Of a DNA stretch of 64,000 bases, positions 8,463-16,295 are shown piece after piece. Position 1 is the stretch's first letter. Every line of letters begins with the position of its first letter. The translations under genes and the position numbers were made by a program. Source of the DNA: Paenibacillus dendritiformis (lineage in GTDB: Bacteria; Bacillota; Bacilli; Paenibacillales; Paenibacillaceae); the NCBI RefSeq assembly GCF_021654795.1, contig NZ_AP025344.1:2294501-2358500 (forward strand), read 5' to 3'. The notes under the pieces are model-generated. The model saw only the letters and a program-made list of their open reading frames with translations. It made no database searches and was not told where the DNA came from.

Positions 8463-9251
8463 ATGGAAATCCTCGTTCAGGCTTTCCCTGTTTTTTTGCT
8501 CACGCTATGTCGAATCACGGCGTTCTTTGTCACCGTCCCTGTCATATCTTCGCGGGGCGTGCCGAACCATTTTCGTGTCGGACTCGCGTTCTTTGTGAGC
8601 GTGATCGCCTATTTGTTGTTCGGCATCGGCAAAACCGTGCCGGCAGACGGCATGTTTGTCATTTTCATTCTACGAGAAGTTTTAATTGGCCTATTAATTG
8701 GATTTTTGGCCCAACTGTTCTTCACCGCCGTGCAGACGGCAGGCTCGTTCATCGACATCCAGATCGGCTTCGGAATTGCGAATGTCATCGATCCGTTGAC
8801 AGGAGCCACCTCGCCGGTCATGGGGAACTTCAAGTACATCTTTGTGGTGCTGCTGTTTCTCGGGATGAATGGCCACCATTACTTTATCGACGGAATTATG
8901 CGAAGTTTTGAGTGGCTGCCGCTGGACGGGAACACCTTCTTTGAACAGATTGCGAACGGACTCGTCTCCGAATTTCTGGTGCAGTCCTTCGTTCAGGCGT
9001 TCATCATCGCGTTCCAGATTTCGGCGCCTCTTATCGTGGCGCTGTTCCTGACCGATGTGGCGCTTGGCTTTCTGGCGCGGTCGGCCCCGCAATTCAATAT
9101 CTTTGTCGTGGGCATACCGCTCAAGTTGATTGTCGGATTAGTGATGCTGCTACTGACCGTACCTAGTCTTATTTACGTGCTGCAGCAGTTGTTCTCCTCG
9201 TTGTTCGAGGCGCTTGACCAGCTGTTACGCATGATGCAGGGGGCGGGATAA
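8463..9251 (+). CDS. fliR: Flagellar export gate protein FliR
   Basis: FliR completes the FliPQR gate. The 262-residue protein has several membrane helices along its length and family-typical segments, including FIDIQIGFGIANVIDPLTG near residue 100 and PQFNIFVVGIPLKLIVGL near residue 205. The ribosome site upstream of the ATG is weak, and the gene follows fliQ by 11 bases. Its stop is two bases before the flhB start. Confidence 0.94.
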   Translation: MEILVQAFPVFLLTLCRITAFFVTVPVISSRGVPNHFRVGLAFFVSVIAYLLFGIGKTVPADGMFVIFILREVLIGLLIGFLAQLFFTAVQTAGSFIDIQIGFGIANVIDPLTGATSPVMGNFKYIFVVLLFLGMNGHHYFIDGIMRSFEWLPLDGNTFFEQIANGLVSEFLVQSFVQAFIIAFQISAPLIVALFLTDVALGFLARSAPQFNIFVVGIPLKLIVGLVMLLLTVPSLIYVLQQLFSSLFEALDQLLRMMQGAG

Positions 9252-9253
9252 TA

Positions 9254-10390
9254 ATGACACGTACGCGCCGCGGGCAGACGGTACCGTCTGCGGCCCGCGA
9301 ATACCAACTGAGACACCGTCTGAACCTCCAGCTTTTCTCGCAAGAGAAGACGGAAAAGGCGACTCCGAAAAAGAGGCAGGAGTCCCGCAAGAAGGGGCAG
9401 GTTGCCAAAAGCTCGGATTTGTCCGGAGCGTCCATCCTGCTTGCATGCTTCTTCTGCCTGCTTGTGTTCGGCGGCTTCTATAAGGAGAGGGTGCTCGATT
9501 TATTCGCGGATTCCTTGCAGCACCGCCTGACGATGGATGTCACGGTCGGCAATGTGACCGACTATTTCGGCCAGGTGTTTCTGAAAGGACTCATCGTGTT
9601 AGCCCCCGTGTTTCTTGCGGCGTTTCTGATGGGCCTCATCGCGAATTACGCGCAGATTGGATTTTTATTCACGGGCGAGCCCATGAAAATGAAGCTGAGC
9701 AAAATCGATCCGATTCAAGGGTTCAAACGGATTTTCTCGCTTCGCTCCGTAGTGGAATTTTTGAAGTCGATTTTGAAGCTGGCGGCGATTGCTGCCATCG
9801 TCTACTTGTCGCTGTGGGGGGAACGGGATCGCATTCTCCAGATGTCGCATGTGCCCCTCAGTCAAATATTGAGCTATACCGCTCAGATTACGCTGTCTCT
9901 CGGATTGAAGATCGGCGCCGCCTTGTTCGCGCTCGCCGTGATGGACTACATGTATCAACGATATGAGCATGAGAAAAGCATGCGCATGTCCAAGCAAGAC
10001 ATTAAGGACGAGTACAAAAAAACCGAGGGCGATCCTCTTATTAAAGGAAAAATCAAAGAACGACAACGCCGCATGGCGATGATGCGGATGATGCAGGAAG
10101 TGCCAAAGGCGGACGTGATCATCACGAACCCGACTCACTTCGCCGTCGCGCTGAAGTATGACGGTTCCGAGATGGAAGCCCCGCAAGTGATTGCGAAAGG
10201 GCAGGATTACGTCGCCCTGCGCATTAAGCAGATCGCCAAGGAGAATGGCGTACTGACCATGGAAAACAAGCCGCTCGCCCGGGCTTTATTCGAGAGGACC
10301 GAGATTGGCGAAGCCATTCCAGCCGACTTGTTCCAGGCCGTGGCGGAAGTTCTGGCTTATGTATACAAATTGAAAGGCAAAGTCAATTGA
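9254..10390 (+). CDS. flhB: Flagellar export specificity switch protein FlhB
   Basis: FlhB has four membrane helices and a cytoplasmic domain that cleaves itself to change export substrates. The 378-residue protein shows the N-terminal FSQEKTEKATPKKRQESRKK motif near residue 27, then the membrane part. The autocleavage site NPTH appears within DVIITNPTHFAVALKYD near residue 292. The first 25 residues before the conserved motif are Arg-rich and not conserved, so a later start is possible, but none with a better ribosome site was seen. Confidence 0.95.
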   Translation: MTRTRRGQTVPSAAREYQLRHRLNLQLFSQEKTEKATPKKRQESRKKGQVAKSSDLSGASILLACFFCLLVFGGFYKERVLDLFADSLQHRLTMDVTVGNVTDYFGQVFLKGLIVLAPVFLAAFLMGLIANYAQIGFLFTGEPMKMKLSKIDPIQGFKRIFSLRSVVEFLKSILKLAAIAAIVYLSLWGERDRILQMSHVPLSQILSYTAQITLSLGLKIGAALFALAVMDYMYQRYEHEKSMRMSKQDIKDEYKKTEGDPLIKGKIKERQRRMAMMRMMQEVPKADVIITNPTHFAVALKYDGSEMEAPQVIAKGQDYVALRIKQIAKENGVLTMENKPLARALFERTEIGEAIPADLFQAVAEVLAYVYKLKGKVN

Positions 10391-10416
10391 GCTAACAAGT
10401 TTGGGGGAAGCAATCC

Positions 10417-12450
10417 GTGAAAACGCGAGATTTATTCGTCTTGGTCGGCATCATCGGCATCGTGCTCATGATGGTCCTGCCGATTCCGTTATGGCTGTTG
10501 GACATCCTGCTGGTGATCAACATCTCATTGGCGCTGATGATTCTTCTGATTGCCATGAATTCGAAGGAAGCTCTACAGTTTTCGATATTTCCGGCAATGC
10601 TGCTCATCACGACGTTATTCCGGCTTGCGCTCAACATCTCGACGACCAAGCAGATTTTGGCGAATGGAGAAGCGGGAGATGTCGTCGCCACATTCGGCCA
10701 GTGGATAACACAGGGCAATATCGCCGTCGGCATGGTTGTATTCCTCATTCTCGTCATCGTGCAATTCATTGTCATCACGAAGGGCTCCGAGCGGGTCGCT
10801 GAAGTCGCTGCACGTTTTACGCTCGACGCGATGCCCGGGAAGCAGATGGCGATCGATGCGGATCTGAATGCCGGGCTGATCAATGAACAGCAGGCGCGCG
10901 AGCGCCGGGAGAAAATCGAGAAAGAGGCCGATTTCTACGGAGCGATGGACGGCGCCAGCAAATTCGTCAAAGGGGACGCCATCGCCAGCATCATCATCCT
11001 GCTCATCAATCTGATCGGCGGCTTCGTCATCGGAATCGCGATGCACGGCATGGTCTTCAAAGAAGCGGCAGAGACCTATTCGATCCTCTCGATCGGGGAC
11101 GGCCTCGTCAGCCAGATTCCGGCCTTGCTGATTTCGACCGCGGCCGGTCTCATCGTCACGCGGGCGGCTTCCAAAGGAAATCTGGCCGAGGATATGAGCA
11201 CGCAGATGCTCGCTTATCCGAAGCTGCTCTATATCGTCGCCGGGACGATCGGGCTGCTCGGCTTGCTGACGCCGATCGGACTGAAGCCGACCGTGCCGTT
11301 CGCGGCCGTGCTGGCCATCGCCGGCTACCGGATGCAGAGAACGATGGACCAGCGCCAGGTTCAGGAGGAACAGCTCGAAGAGGAGCAGCAGATCGAGGAG
11401 GTCCGCAGTCCGGAGAGCGTCATCAACCTGCTGCAGGTCGATCCGATCGAATTCGAATTCGGCTACGGGCTGATACCGCTCGCCGACGCCCAACAGGGCG
11501 GAGACCTGCTGGACCGCATCATCATGATCCGCCGGCAATGCGCGCTTGAGCTCGGTCTGGTCGTTCCCGTCATTCGGATCCGGGACAATATTCAGCTGAA
11601 GCCGAATGAATATGTCATCAAGATCAAGGGCAATGCCGTTGCGCAGGGCGAGCTGCTGCTCAATCACTATTTGGCGATGAACCCGGGCTATGAGGATGAT
11701 TCCGTCTCCGGCATCGAGACGACCGAGCCGGCGTTCGGCCTTCCGGCCCTGTGGGTCGACGAGACGATGAAGGAACGGGCGGAGCTGGCGGGCTATACCG
11801 TCGTCGATCCGCCGTCCGTCGTCGCGACGCACCTGACCGAGATCATCAAGCGGCATGCGCATGAGCTGGTCGGCCGCCAGGAGACGAAGGCGCTCGTGGA
11901 GACCGTCAAGGAACAGTATCCGGCGCTGGTCGACGATCTGATCCCGAATGTGCTCTCCATCGGCGAGGTGCAGAAGGTGCTGGCGAAGCTGCTGCGTGAA
12001 AAGATATCGATTCGCGACCTGGTCACCATCTTCGAGACGCTGGCCGACTACGGAACCTATACGAAGGATCCGGATGTGCTTACGGAGTATGTCCGCCAGG
12101 CGCTCGCCCGCCAGATCACCCAGCAGTACGTGACTCCGGGAGAGACGCTTCGGGTTATTACGGTCGGTCCCGCGCTGGAGAAGAAAATTGCGGAGAGCGT
12201 AACGCAGAACGAGCATGGATCTTATCTCGTCATGGATCCGGGCACGACGCAGCAGGTCTTCCAGCGGATAAGCGATCAGGTGCAGCGTCTCCTGCAATCG
12301 GGACATTCGCCGGTTCTGCTCGCGTCCCCGTCGATTCGCATGTATTTGCGCCAGCTGCTGGAGCGCGCCATGCAGGATATACCGGTACTCTCTTACAATG
12401 AGCTTGAGCCTAGCGTAGAAATTCAAAGTGTCGGAGTGGTGAATGTATGA
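10417..12450 (+). CDS. flhA: Flagellar export apparatus protein FlhA
   Basis: FlhA is the largest export gate component. It has a membrane domain of about eight helices and a C-terminal cytoplasmic domain forming a nine-subunit docking ring. The 677-residue protein carries the FHIPEP-family signature region around residues 130-170, with SERVAEVAARFTLDAMPGKQ and MAIDADLNAGLIN. The cytoplasmic part from about residue 330 includes DPIEFEFGYGLIPLAD. The start is GTG at 10417, with GGGGGAAG upstream. The last four bases overlap flhF. Confidence 0.96.
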   Translation: MKTRDLFVLVGIIGIVLMMVLPIPLWLLDILLVINISLALMILLIAMNSKEALQFSIFPAMLLITTLFRLALNISTTKQILANGEAGDVVATFGQWITQGNIAVGMVVFLILVIVQFIVITKGSERVAEVAARFTLDAMPGKQMAIDADLNAGLINEQQARERREKIEKEADFYGAMDGASKFVKGDAIASIIILLINLIGGFVIGIAMHGMVFKEAAETYSILSIGDGLVSQIPALLISTAAGLIVTRAASKGNLAEDMSTQMLAYPKLLYIVAGTIGLLGLLTPIGLKPTVPFAAVLAIAGYRMQRTMDQRQVQEEQLEEEQQIEEVRSPESVINLLQVDPIEFEFGYGLIPLADAQQGGDLLDRIIMIRRQCALELGLVVPVIRIRDNIQLKPNEYVIKIKGNAVAQGELLLNHYLAMNPGYEDDSVSGIETTEPAFGLPALWVDETMKERAELAGYTVVDPPSVVATHLTEIIKRHAHELVGRQETKALVETVKEQYPALVDDLIPNVLSIGEVQKVLAKLLREKISIRDLVTIFETLADYGTYTKDPDVLTEYVRQALARQITQQYVTPGETLRVITVGPALEKKIAESVTQNEHGSYLVMDPGTTQQVFQRISDQVQRLLQSGHSPVLLASPSIRMYLRQLLERAMQDIPVLSYNELEPSVEIQSVGVVNV

Positions 12451-13808
12451 GAGTAAAAAAGTACATTGTGGAGACGATGCCCGAAGCGATGAGCCAAATT
12501 CGTCAAGAATTGGGGCAGGATGCGGTCATCATCAGCACGAAGGAAGTCCGTGCCGGCGGCTTCCTCGGCATGTTCAGCCGCAAGGCGATCGAGGTGGTCG
12601 CGGCAGTGGATGAACAGGCGCAGCAGGCTCGTCCGTCCGGCTCCGCCAGGGCAGCTGCTCCCGCCGAGCCTTCGGCGCGGGTCTATGTCTCGCCGACGGC
12701 GGCGCGCAGCGCCTATGGCGGCGCCCCTGCGGAGCAGCGGCCTCCCGCTCCGCAGGCGAAGGACACGGCTCCCGGCTACGCTGCCGGGCCGCGTCCGGCT
12801 CCGCCGGAGGAGGCTTCGGCCGCCGCAGCCGAAGAGCGGACGCGACCGGCCCCGCGGGAGGAGACCGGAACGCCGGCCGCGGCGCCGCTGGCGTTCGCCT
12901 CCGAGCTCGAGGCGGCCGTCTCCCAAGCATCCCGGCGGCCGCTGCTGGACGCGGACTGGCAGATCGAGATGGCCGAGATGAAGCAGATGATGCACAAGGT
13001 GATGCAGCGCGTCTACCAGGAGAGCTGGCCTGCACCGTTCAAGGAGATGGAGCGGCATCTGCTCCGGCAGGGCGTCGGCAGCGAACTGGTCTGCCGCTTC
13101 ATCGAGGCTGCCGCCGAGCAATGCCCGCGCCCGCAGGACGCCGAGGCCGCGGAGGCGAAGCGGCTCGTGGCGGAGCAGGTGAGCGGGCAGCTGCTGAATT
13201 GGCAGGGGGACGGCATTACGAAGGCTACCCGCATCGTCTACTTCGTCGGACCGACGGGCGTCGGGAAGACGACGACGATTGCGAAGCTGGCCGCGGATCA
13301 GATGTTTCACCATGGCCGCAAAGTCGGGTTTATTACCGCAGATACATACCGGATCTCGGCCGTGGAGCAGCTGCGGACCTATGCTTCCATCCTGAATGTC
13401 CCGCTGGAGGTCGTCACTTCGCCCGGCGATACGGAACGGGCGTTGAACGCGCTTGAAGGATGCGACCTCATTTTGATGGACACGGCCGGACGCAATTTCC
13501 GCAATGACATGTATGTCAACGAACTGAACACGATGCTCAAGCCGCTTCCGTTCAGCATGACCTTCCTCGTCCTGAGCCTGACGTCCAAGACCGAAGACAT
13601 GCTGGCCATCTGGGAACGGTTCGAGCATCAGCGCATCGACAGCCTGATTCTGACCAAGGCGGATGAGACCGCGACATACGGAACGATATTGAACTTGGCG
13701 TCCCGGGTGAAGATTCCCTGCAGCTATATGACGACAGGGCAGAACGTACCCGATGATATACAGCCTTTTCAAGCGAATGACGCGGTCCGATGGATAATGG
13801 GAGATTGA
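12447..13808 (+). CDS. flhF: Flagellar SRP-like GTPase FlhF
   Basis: FlhF is the third SRP-type GTPase, and with FlhG it controls where flagella form. The 453-residue protein has an N-terminal B region starting MRVKKYIVETMPEAMSQIRQ. An Ala/Pro/Arg-rich unstructured stretch follows (about residues 60-160). The NG GTPase domain carries the P-loop FVGPTGVGKTTTIAKLAA near residue 263, then FITADTYRISAVEQLRTYA, DTAGR near residue 348, and the guanine-specificity motif LTKADETATYG. It is longer than the roughly 366-residue B. subtilis protein because of the linker. It overlaps flhA by four bases, and flhG follows four bases later. Confidence 0.95.
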   Translation: MRVKKYIVETMPEAMSQIRQELGQDAVIISTKEVRAGGFLGMFSRKAIEVVAAVDEQAQQARPSGSARAAAPAEPSARVYVSPTAARSAYGGAPAEQRPPAPQAKDTAPGYAAGPRPAPPEEASAAAAEERTRPAPREETGTPAAAPLAFASELEAAVSQASRRPLLDADWQIEMAEMKQMMHKVMQRVYQESWPAPFKEMERHLLRQGVGSELVCRFIEAAAEQCPRPQDAEAAEAKRLVAEQVSGQLLNWQGDGITKATRIVYFVGPTGVGKTTTIAKLAADQMFHHGRKVGFITADTYRISAVEQLRTYASILNVPLEVVTSPGDTERALNALEGCDLILMDTAGRNFRNDMYVNELNTMLKPLPFSMTFLVLSLTSKTEDMLAIWERFEHQRIDSLILTKADETATYGTILNLASRVKIPCSYMTTGQNVPDDIQPFQANDAVRWIMGD

Positions 13809-13812
13809 CCTC

Positions 13813-14721
13813 ATGATGAATGACCAAGCTCAAGCGCTACGCAGACTTGTCAGCAGGAAGCTTCAGAGCGGGCCGCCGGATTCGGCGGATCCGGGCCAGC
13901 CGCGATTGGCCCGCATCATTACCGTCACGAGCGGCAAAGGCGGCGTCGGCAAATCGAATGTCACCTTGAACTTCGCCTTGTCGCTGCAGCAGCTCGGCTG
14001 CCGCACGCTCGTCTTCGACGCCGATATCGGAATGGCGAATATCGATGTGCTGATCGGGTCGCCGTCGCCCTATAATCTCGCTCATGTGCTGCACGGGACG
14101 AAGACGCTCCGGGACATTATCCAGATCGGCCCCGGCGGCCTTCATTACGTGCCGGGAGGATCCGGGCTTCAAGATCTGCTCGATATGCCCGTGGAACAGA
14201 TCGACAGCTTCCTGACCGAGATGGATTCGATGTCGGAGCAGTATGACGTGATTCTGTTCGACACGGGAGCCGGATTGAGCAAAGAGACGCTGCGCTTCAT
14301 CATGGCGGCAGACGAGACGTGGATCGTGACGACGCCGGAGCCGACGGCGATCGCGGATGCATATGCCGTGCTGAAGCTGGTGTCGGGCTTAGGGCACAAC
14401 TCTCCGCTCCGGCTTATCGTGAACCGCGCTTCCGACTGGAAGGAAGGGACGCAGACGTCCGAACGGCTGATCTCGGTCAGCGAGCGCTTCCTGAACCGGA
14501 GCCTGCCGGTTCTCGGGTACATCTATGACGATCCGCATGTGATGCAGGCCGTGAAGAAGCAGGAGCCCTTCACCCTCCTCTACCCGCAATGCAGGGCATC
14601 GTCGCAGATCCGGGAATTGGCGCGGGTCTATACCCAAGGCATCAAGCAGACGGACGCCGGGGGCGCGTCAGGGGGAGTCAAGGCGTTCGTGCGGAAATGG
14701 CTGCGGCGCTGGCCGCTCTAA
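13813..14721 (+). CDS. flhG: Flagellar number regulator FlhG (MinD-like ATPase)
   Basis: This MinD/ParA-type ATPase, also known as YlxH or FleN, stimulates FlhF GTPase activity and restricts flagellar number and position. The 302-residue protein begins with the FlhF-activating N-terminus containing MNDQAQALRRLVSR. The deviant Walker A motif TVTSGKGGVGKSNVTLNFAL lies near residue 37. FDADIGMANIDVLIG and FDTGAGLSKE complete the nucleotide site. Two adjacent ATG codons (13813, 13816) are possible starts. Its position directly after flhF fits the partner role. Confidence 0.94.
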   Translation: MMNDQAQALRRLVSRKLQSGPPDSADPGQPRLARIITVTSGKGGVGKSNVTLNFALSLQQLGCRTLVFDADIGMANIDVLIGSPSPYNLAHVLHGTKTLRDIIQIGPGGLHYVPGGSGLQDLLDMPVEQIDSFLTEMDSMSEQYDVILFDTGAGLSKETLRFIMAADETWIVTTPEPTAIADAYAVLKLVSGLGHNSPLRLIVNRASDWKEGTQTSERLISVSERFLNRSLPVLGYIYDDPHVMQAVKKQEPFTLLYPQCRASSQIRELARVYTQGIKQTDAGGASGGVKAFVRKWLRRWPL

Positions 14722-14858
14722 ACCGCAAGAATTAAGCGCCGGGCTCACGCGCGCAGCTTGCTCGCGAACAACCGGCATGGGGGCTCGCATGCCGGCGATC
14801 CTCAAATTCGTACTTTTAGAACAACCTCGATAAGCTCGATAAGGGAGCGTGATGGAAT
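14722..14858. other. Gap between flhG and cheB with hairpin and repeat remnant
   Basis: The 137-base gap contains a perfect eight-pair stem, CCGGCATG (14772-14779) with CATGCCGG (14788-14795). It also contains TACTTTTAGAACAACCTCGAT (from 14811), which resembles one arm of the inverted repeats at 16217-16267 and 32662-32713. No U-run follows the hairpin, so termination is not indicated. Confidence 0.5.
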
Positions 14859-16193
14859 GTGACAACCAAGAAAATACTCGTCGTAGACGATTCGGCCTTC
14901 ATGCGCGCCATCATATCGGATTTGATCTCACGCGAATCGACCTTTGAGGTGATAGGCACAGCCCGGGATGGGGAAGAAGCTGTGCGCAAAGTGAAGGAGC
15001 TTCAGCCGGACGCGGTTACGCTGGACGTCGAGATGCCCGTTCAAAATGGCTTGCAGGCCCTTCAACAAATAATGGTTCAATGTCCGACGCCGGTCATCAT
15101 GCTCTCCAGCTCGACCGAAGACGGGCGGTCCGAGACGCTGACGGCTCTGGAATTGGGTGCGATCGACTTCGTGTGCAAGCCGTCCCCAACGGGCGGAGCG
15201 GGCACGATTGAAGAAGTGGGACAGATGCTGGTTGACAAGCTTCATGCAGCTATCGCCTCTGCGGAACGCAGACGGCAGATGGAACGGCTGAAGCTTCTCA
15301 TCGGTTCTGGCGGTGATAGCCCGGACACTCGCCCGACGGCAAAGCGGGCTGTGCCGCCGCCGGTCCGGGATCATCGCCCTGCGGATCCGGCACGGCGCGA
15401 GCGTACGAGCGGCGCACCGCCTGCGGCGGACGGCCAGCCTGCGCGGCGAAGAGGGGAAGCGCCGCCGCTGATGTCCGCGGCACCGACCGCGGCCGAGGGA
15501 GGCAGCCGGCCGAAGCCGGCTCCTCCCGCCGAGGCGCCGGGCAGAGCGGCCGGCAGCCTGTCCGCTCGCGGCGCGGATTCCGTCAAGGCGGCCGATTCGG
15601 AACGGTCTGCGCGGTTCCGGCATATCGTCGCCATCGGGACCTCCACAGGCGGCCCCCGGGCGCTGAAGACGCTGTTGTCCGCCCTGCCGCATCATCTGCC
15701 GGCGCCCGTGCTCATTGTCCAGCATATGCCGCCGAACTTCACCCGTTCGCTGGCGGAGCGGCTTGACAGCTACAGCGGGCTGAAGGTGAAGGAAGCCGAG
15801 GATGGAGAGGTGCTTGTGAGCGGAACGGCTTATATCGCGCCCGGCGGCCTTCACATGACGGCCGTCGCCCGTCCGGACGGGACATACGCCATTGCCTTGA
15901 ACCGGACGGAGCCCGTATCCGGGCACCGGCCTTCCGTGGATCGGCTGTTCGAGTCACTGCTCCCTTTGCGGCAGCTCAAGCGCCATGCCGTGATCTTGAC
16001 CGGAATGGGCAGCGACGGGGCCAAAATGATGCAGCGGCTGGCCGAGGACGGCGCCGCATCGACCTTCGCGGAAAGTGAAGAGAGCTGTGTCGTATTCGGA
16101 ATGCCGCGCGCAGCGATCGAACTCGGATGTGTATCCCAGGTCATTCCATTGCAAGACATGGCTGGCGCTATTGTAACGGCTACGTCAGGGTAG
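14859..16193 (+). CDS. cheB: Protein-glutamate methylesterase/deamidase CheB
   Basis: CheB removes methyl groups from chemoreceptors when phosphorylated by CheA. The 444-residue protein has a receiver domain at residues 5-120 with D10/D11 and phospho-acceptor D56 (LDVEMPVQNG). The C-terminal methylesterase domain (about 250-440) has the catalytic serine in AIGTSTGGPRALKTLL, the histidine in VLIVQHMPPNFTRSLAERL and the aspartate in LTGMGSDGAKMM. The linker between them is about 90 residues, Ala/Pro/Arg-rich, and longer than usual. The start is GTG at 14859 with AAGGGAGCG upstream. Confidence 0.95.
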   Translation: MTTKKILVVDDSAFMRAIISDLISRESTFEVIGTARDGEEAVRKVKELQPDAVTLDVEMPVQNGLQALQQIMVQCPTPVIMLSSSTEDGRSETLTALELGAIDFVCKPSPTGGAGTIEEVGQMLVDKLHAAIASAERRRQMERLKLLIGSGGDSPDTRPTAKRAVPPPVRDHRPADPARRERTSGAPPAADGQPARRRGEAPPLMSAAPTAAEGGSRPKPAPPAEAPGRAAGSLSARGADSVKAADSERSARFRHIVAIGTSTGGPRALKTLLSALPHHLPAPVLIVQHMPPNFTRSLAERLDSYSGLKVKEAEDGEVLVSGTAYIAPGGLHMTAVARPDGTYAIALNRTEPVSGHRPSVDRLFESLLPLRQLKRHAVILTGMGSDGAKMMQRLAEDGAASTFAESEESCVVFGMPRAAIELGCVSQVIPLQDMAGAIVTATSG

Positions 16194-16216
16194 CGTGAGG
16201 CTGTGTATGAGTGTGT

Positions 16217-16267
16217 GTTCAAGGAGGCCGATTTTAGAGCTTGCGAGGAGCAGCGGACTTTTTGAAC
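16217..16267. repeat. Dispersed inverted repeat, copy A
   Basis: The left arm GTTCAAGGAGGCCG (16217-16230) is an imperfect inverse of the right arm CGGACTTTTTGAAC (16254-16267). The arms enclose about 23 bases. The same architecture, with a closely similar right arm, recurs before rseP at 32662-32713. The element sits in the cheB-cheA gap and could fold in RNA. Confidence 0.6.
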
Positions 16268-16295
16268 GACCTCTATATCGGAAGGGGGGGCGAAC

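Noticed and set aside
10615..12426. 603-residue open frame on the - strand opposite flhA
   Set aside because: It is an antisense shadow of a strongly conserved gene in G+C-rich sequence. Its Arg/His/Asp-rich product resembles no family, and it has no convincing ribosome site.
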